A DNA stretch of 64,000 nt from Catonia carolina (Eukaryota > Arthropoda > Insecta > Hemiptera > Achilidae). Within the stretch, counting starts at the first letter, position 1. Each line of letters starts with the position of its first letter. The DNA is taken from assembly GCA_035578175.1 (NCBI GenBank), contig JAQMRL010000002.1, forward strand, positions 101,100,748 through 101,164,747, read 5' to 3'. The notes beneath the pieces were generated by a model. That model was not told the origin of the DNA and ran no database searches. It saw nothing but the letters and a program-made list of their open reading frames with translations. The position numbers and the translations under genes were made by a program. This document shows, piece after piece, positions 58,838 through 64,000 of this stretch.

Positions 58838-59179
58838 GTGTTACAGCTGCTGTAACACTTGTTTTTTACCTTTTTTATATAATCGTACTTTCTACTGACA
58901 TGTTTCGGTAAATCCACCATTATCAGAATATGCAAAATTGAACTAAACTTTTTGAAAATTTATAGAAGATGTATCTTTATTTGTATAAAACTCTTTTATA
59001 CTCATTTTATACAAATGACTAAAGATATAACATCTTCTGTAAATTTTATTAAATTTTTTAAAAAGTTTAGTTCAATTTTGTGTATTTTGACGATGGTGGA
59101 TCCACCGAAACATGTTAGTAAAAAGTAGGATTTTATAAAAAAGGTAAAAAGACAAGTGACATAGCAGCTGTAACAAGTG
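58838..59179. mobile_element. Fold-back element with arms of about 150-190 bases
   Basis: The left arm (58838-58990) and right arm (about 58992-59179) are imperfect reverse complements meeting at TAAAACTCTTTTATA. Both outer ends carry TTACAGCTGCT and both arms carry ACATGTTTCGGT plus AATTGAACTAAAC. The ACATGTTTCGGTGGATCCACC motif is echoed at 57490-57508. Confidence 0.8.
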
Positions 59180-59249
59180 AAAAATTAAAAGAAAACTAGT
59201 AAGTAATACATTTAACATGCTCGTACATGCCAGGTTCATCAATTATGTC

Positions 59250-59600
59250 TTGTTGGTTAGGTCATCAGCCGAAAGGCTGGTTTGAACCTCTGGAGGCTTC
59301 AGTGAGTGAAAAGGTATGTTTATGAGCATGCCAAACCCTCTGAAAAGTTTCTACTTTCCACCCTGCAAATGACACCTTCACTTCATTCACCACAGGGTCT
59401 GGCTGTATAATGAAATTCATTACTCTCAGAGGACATAACTCTGACTAGTGTCTTTTAGACCTCTACCTCTTCTGTTCTTAAATACTTCAGTCATATAATT
59501 GGTTGACCATGTGATAAGAAATGGCAACTATTTTTTGTAGCTTTGGAACTAGCAGATTGAGTGTAAAAAATTTAACACTCCACCTGCCTGTTATGGGTAT
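59250..59600 (+). repeat. Dispersed repeat family H, copy 3
   Basis: Hairpin CAGCCGAAAGGCTG at 59266-59279, GAACCTCTGGAGGC, TTCACTTCATTCACC, ATTCATTACTCTCAGAGG and the CACTCCACCTGCCTGTTATGG end. The cleanest copy in the window. Confidence 0.8.
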
Positions 59601-59752
59601 TAGTCTTATAGAGTCTTGATTTATCCTATATTCCATGTGGATTCTCTAGGATGCATTTCACAAAAAAAATAAATTTTTTGTACAAAATTGAATGTTTTGG
59701 CTTGAGAAATTGTGGAGATATGACGATGAGTCAGTTTACAAGGATTTTTACT

Positions 59753-59772
59753 TATATATATATATATATATA
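59753..59772. repeat. TA microsatellite
   Basis: Ten TA units. Confidence 0.85.
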
Positions 59773-59774
59773 CA

Positions 59775-60430
59775 TATTCATTATACTTTATTGTATCCGG
59801 TGCTGAAAAAGATATTTTAAGTCGAGGGCCAATGGCTTTCTGCTTTAAATGTGGATAGATATGTTATGTACAGGCTGTGGTTATTCTGTTGTTCAATTAA
59901 ATTGTAAAGAAGTGTTAAAAGAGGTGTCCGTGCACTGTGTGTGAGTGTACATGTGTTGTCTGGAGTAAGGTATTGGAATTTTGCCATGGCCTGCTGTATT
60001 ACTGTAGTACTAATAGTGTTAGTCTCACGTCTATGTGTCTGGAGTCCATTTCTGTACAACCAGCATCCACCAATTCACTTTATTTATAATAATGCAATGA
60101 TTGTATCACTATACCTTTGATCCTGTTTTCTTTTACTACTTTCTTCTGATATTATTGTATATTAACGAGTACACTGTGTAAAAAGTACTCATGAATCATT
60201 ATTCTTTTTCTTTTTACTAATTGCATTCAGTAGACTGATAGGAAGTGTTGGACGTGTCACAATTAAAGTTATAATTGCACTTTTATTTACAATAGTATAC
60301 TTTAAAATGTTATAAAAATTTATGTAAATTTATTATGTCCGTCCATCAAACCCAGATGTCAGAAACTACAAAGTTAGCAACAAATTGGTTTTCGGATTTG
60401 TAATCTACACAAAAAATTAGTGGGCCTAAA
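59775..60430. other. Stretch without clear features
   Basis: An 80-codon minus frame at 59817-60059 has a less AT-rich composition but no recognised motif. Confidence 0.3.
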
Positions 60431-60432
60431 TT

Positions 60433-60669
60433 GGGTCTGAAGTTCCAGTTTCGACCATAAGTGGTACAAAACCAGAAGTCAAGTAATCTAAGTCGGAATT
60501 TTGAAACAAAAATAGTGTCATTAAAGAGTAAATACAAAAATCACTGGGTTTGAAGTTCCGGTTTCGGCCAGAACTGGCCCAAAACCTAAAGTCAAAAAAT
60601 CAAAGTGAGAATTTGGAAACAAAAATAGTGTCATTCGATTCCTCTTAAAGAATAGATACAGAAATCACT
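60433..60669 (+). repeat. Tandem duplication, period about 113
   Basis: Copies starting at 60433 and 60546 share GGGT(C/T)TGAAGTTCC(A/G)GTTTCG and GAAACAAAAATAGTGTCATT; the second is slightly longer. Confidence 0.75.
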
Positions 60670-60771
60670 AACGGTTTTTACTATAAGTCAAAAGTATGCC
60701 CTTTTAAAAATTGTCACCAGTCATGATATGCGTCGTCTCAAGAAAGGGATTTTTTTTTAGTTTATATAGAC

Positions 60772-60926
60772 TCACATCAACAGCTTAGTAATTAGCTACT
60801 TATGAGTTACTGAAAAAGAACAGTAGATTTTAACTTGAAATAATTTCTCGACCCTAGCTGGGAATCAACCTACGGACCTTCCACTTTGTAGATTAGTGAG
60901 TTAACCACTACACTACGAAGGCAGCC
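60772..60926 (-). repeat. tRNA-derived SINE, family B
   Basis: Plus strand: CACATCAACAGCTTAGTAAT, CCCTAGCTGGGAATCAACC, CCTTCCACTTTGTAG, then GTTAACCACTACACTACGAAGGC, a well-kept inverted head. Confidence 0.6.
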
Positions 60927-60929
60927 TTT

Positions 60930-61965
60930 AGATAAATTAATTTGATGTGTTTCCTTTCTGACGAAAAAAAAGTATTTTGGTTTATCATTTATCTGGTGGA
61001 ATTAAAAAAAAAATGTAAATAATACCGTAGATGATATTTTACTACAGATCTGATCAGTATAAAAATCTGAAAATAAATATCTCTGTAGTGATATTCCTAG
61101 AAATTGACCATGGATGCAGAATTAAAATTGGTCAAAGTGATGAAGAAAACGTCAGTTTGGTAAAAAAAAAATAGTGAAAGTTAATTTTTGGTTTGGCTTG
61201 CTGTATAAATAAAAAAATTACATTTTTTTCTGTAAAATATTACAAAATTTTGTGCTGCAATTTAGTTAGATTTGTTAATGTATTCTCTAGGTTGTGTTCC
61301 TCTTGTGGTGTGATACTTGATTGTTTATATTTAGCCAACAGAGTGCAACACATTTCTTACTCCATTATTATTCACCATGTTATGGTACTAAATAAAAACA
61401 CAGACACACACTTTCTCTCCCCTCCATTACTGTAGAGTTTTACATTCTTTTTGTGCCTTTTAATTTTTATAACCACTGGAAGACAGACACAACACACAGA
61501 AATATTATACAGCACAGTATTAATAACTTTATGTATAATTTAAATGGTCATGTTTTATCATAAATGCATATCTGGTACAATTGTTACCACCAAATTCTAT
61601 CTGGAATCTTTTTGAAAAATTTAATGTGCCAGCAAACTACACTTTATTCATGTAACTAAAAGCTCTTGAAATAATGGAATTATTCAGGTCTGTTACCTTT
61701 ATTGTCATACTGCCAAAATCTACCTACAACATAAAATGAGGAAGTCATTTATAAAATTTGACATCTGGAATTCAATTGATGTGTGTGTTTCTCCTTGACT
61801 ACTGGAGCCAAAAATTTAGTCCAATATGGGGATAGTTTTTAGTGGGTTGGACGGATTGCCCTTAGCTTACCCAAATATTTGGCGCATTTGAAAATATGGA
61901 AAAGGTTAATGTTTGAAATAAAAATGAGAAATACTTATAATTAAACTGTTTATTTTCTTGATACA
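60930..61965. other. Stretch without clear features
   Basis: No gene or repeat recognised; an 80-codon frame at 61193-61435 looks accidental. Confidence 0.35.
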
Positions 61966-61969
61966 CAGA

Positions 61970-62330
61970 GTGATTCAAAATTGAACAGAAATCCCTGTGG
62001 AACTGATTATTATATATACAGCTAAAATTTTTTTAAATTGTTCATAATATGTACTGAAGGTTTGGTAACGCTTCGTTTGCGGGTTACAGCTGGGGAAAGG
62101 TTTCGCCCAGAAATCAGTTACTCCGGTGAAATGAGGTCAAGATATTGAAATATGACTTATATGAATAACAAAACAAGGCTAAATTGTTACTATATAAATA
62201 AATCAGCGGTGGATATTCAGGTGATGTAGATAAAGAGCCTCTTCACCTATTTTGTGGATGGTATTGAGATTTATTTATTTCACAAAATAAGTATAATTTC
62301 TGTTATAATTATTTTTTGTTTTACAATAAA
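61970..62330. mobile_element. Terminal part of a DNA-transposon-like repeat
   Basis: GAGTGATTCAAAATTGAACAG at 61970 is typical of a (GGG)TGATTCAAA-type terminus, also seen at 38880. It is followed by TTTGGTAACGCTTCG and GGGTTACAGCTGGGG. Confidence 0.35.
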
Positions 62331-62699
62331 TGAAGTGTTGTGTGAAAGAAGTACATAAAATTATTATATCTGCTTAGAGCGCTTTCTAATGCTATAATAA
62401 TCCTTTTAATGGTCTTGATTTATGCATTATAAATGCCCAAGTGAAAATTTAGATGGGTTGCCATAGCTTCTTTTCCAGCATGCCATGACAATGGAGATGT
62501 CAGCCGCAAAAAAACTTACGCCTAGCTCTCCCCACCCGTCCTTGAATTTGAAGAGATTTCGGCGCCTTCTGCATCTTCTGCACCTTCATGTTCTATGTAC
62601 TACGTGTATATGTTACTTGTTTTGTATTTGCAGTCACACAGTTTTTTTGTATGTGTGTACTTTACATGCTGTGTTTTTTTTTTACGTCTAACTGTTCTG

Positions 62700-62805
62700 C
62701 AATTTCTGCTAATGCAGATGGTGGAGGATGATGATGTATGAAAAGTAGTGATGAAAAAATGCCAGACCTGACCGGGAATTGAACCCTGGACATACTGTGT
62801 GATAG
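62700..62805 (-). repeat. tRNA-derived SINE, family A, 3' half
   Basis: Inverted tail (TGCTAATGCAGATGG at 62707-62721), AGTGATGAAAAAATGCCAGACC and GGGAATTGAACCCTGG (inverted B-box region); the head is missing or decayed. Confidence 0.6.
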
Positions 62806-63084
62806 ACATACACACTAATACACACACATATTTTACATGTGTACTTAACATTTTTTTTTACTCTCGGGAGTCTCGCGAATATTTATTAGTATACCAGTTT
62901 CTCAGTATTTTGCAACTCTTCATCAATTTTTAAAGGTAGAGCTGCCTCTGAAATAAATTATTACCTTTCAGCAGTATGAAATAATTTTTTCATAGGTTGC
63001 GAATAGCATCTGATCAAGTAATATTTAATATAATCCTGAATACAATTAAAATTGTAGTAAAAGAATGAAGGTGTTGCTCATTAC

Positions 63085-63345
63085 CTACTAAGTTGCTCCA
63101 ATGGCCCTCGTTTTGTTCAATGCATAATTTCGCTCGACGAATCCATTTTTTTCTAGTGCAAATCAAAACTTCAGGATTATTCTTACCAGTCCATGCAGCA
63201 CCTATTATTCTATCCCTTTAATCGTTTTGTGCATTAATCAAATTTAAATAAACGATTTACTTCATCAAACCCCTGCAGGTCTGATAGTGTGATGTCAGGA
63301 AATTGTAGTGGCTATTTCTCTGGTTTCTACCAATCCAGTGGCTAC
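63085..63345 (-). pseudogene. DDE-type transposase fragment
   Basis: The minus-strand translation, with breaks, gives PLQFPDITLSDLQGF, resembling the WP.RSPDLTP.DFFLWG motif of mariner-like and related transposases, then RRAKLCIEQNEGHWSNL, resembling the usual C-terminal ..R...CIE..GGH.E.L. Highly decayed. Confidence 0.4.
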
Positions 63346-63363
63346 CATATTTATTATTTAAAT

Positions 63364-63470
63364 CAGAGCTGGCCTTAGGCAGAGGCGACCAGGTCAACCA
63401 CACTGGGCTTTGCACCCAAAAAATTTAAAGATTATGAATACGATAACTCTGCTTTAACTTTCTAGTTAAG
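63364..63470. mobile_element. Partial hAT-like terminus
   Basis: CAGAGCTGGCCTTAGGCAG resembles the CAG(..)C.GGCC.TAGGC ends of hAT elements. The other end was not found. Confidence 0.4.
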
Positions 63471-63635
63471 CAACACGTTTTGAACTAACTTCTTGGTAAA
63501 GTAAACACCTGACCAAAATACCATAACTGCGTGTCCCATTTGAAATTTAAGTTTACACATAAAAAGTATTGGTAATAAGAAACTATAACACTTGGTTGTG
63601 AAATGTATGTTCTCTGATAGCAAATACTTATATTA

Positions 63636-64000
63636 CAGTAGAATCCCTCTAATCCGGACTCCGCTTGTTGGACAGCCGGTTAATCCGAACGGGATTTAAA
63701 AAAATTAAATATAACAGGATTTATCCATTTTACCTTTCATTTTTAAAGTCAACCTCTGTTCGGCCTAAAAAAGTTACGGAGTTTTCGGGAGAAATGAATT
63801 TTTGACAGTTCCGGCCTTAAGGGGGGGTGACCGGTGCGGTTATTCCGGGCCTCGCCCTTGATGACGTAAAACGATGATAAAAGAACGGGTATTTCATTTA
63901 TCCCAGAAAGGCCCCGCAAAAGAAATCCCCGGCCCCCCATTTGGCTAAGGTCGTCACTGATCTAAATGTTCTAAGAAATCTAATAATAGAAGCTGCAGAA
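63636..64000. mobile_element. Tigger/pogo-like element, cut by the window end
   Basis: TA then CAGTAGAATCCCTCTAATCCGG, followed by the subterminal CCGGTTAATCCGAACGG, as in the two complete MITEs. GC content rises after 63770, suggesting interior sequence of a larger element. Confidence 0.55.

Noticed and set aside
59262..59282. Possible hammerhead ribozyme on the minus strand of family H (CTGATGA next to a hairpin)
   Set aside because: CTG of the motif is inside the hairpin stem, and no GAAA plus second stem follows in the required order.
1..64000. Prokaryotic-type systems (CRISPR, toxin-antitoxin, operons)
   Set aside because: Introns, SINEs, LINEs and conserved animal genes show eukaryotic nuclear DNA; no regularly spaced direct repeats or gene clusters are present.

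Overview
The window is nuclear DNA from an animal, most likely an insect. It is AT-rich, with long intergenic and intronic stretches, GT-AG introns and many decayed transposable elements. I cannot fix the order. The gene set (a row/POGZ-type zinc-finger protein, Maf1, and a CYLD-like CAP-Gly protein) and the transposon mix fit an insect with a fairly large genome. Nothing bacterial or viral was recognised, and there is no CRISPR array, operon or defence island.

Layout. (1) 1299-5153, minus strand: a single 1284-codon open frame for a nuclear zinc-finger protein of the row/POGZ type. A nearly complete Merlin (ISXO2/IS1016-like) transposase domain lies in its middle. Its upstream side (about 5.15-6.2 kb) looks like a promoter, with two NRF-1-type palindromes. 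(2) 6.3-26.1 kb: intergenic DNA with tRNA-derived SINEs, a roughly 0.9-kb repeat family (called R here) in tandem, a Tigger/pogo remnant, an 87-bp-arm inverted repeat and LINE fragments. (3) 26842-44447, minus strand: Maf1, the RNA polymerase III repressor, in six coding exons that join in frame to 235 codons. Its first intron is 11.3 kb and, like the others, is loaded with repeats. (4) 49090-53170, plus strand: two exons that together encode a CAP-Gly domain most like CYLD. The rest of that gene is not recognisable in the window. (5) 53.2-64 kb: probable intron or flank of the CYLD-like gene, holding Tigger-like MITEs, two fold-back elements (one broken by a TTAA-flanked MITE), LINE fragments and SINEs.

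The three genes are not obviously functionally linked. The most interesting biology is the chromatin-type zinc-finger protein carrying an apparently catalytically dead Merlin transposase. Next are several short non-coding repeat families with conserved hairpins or target-site duplications that can be defined from copies inside the window. All assignments are from reading the sequence and from remembered family features; no search was run.
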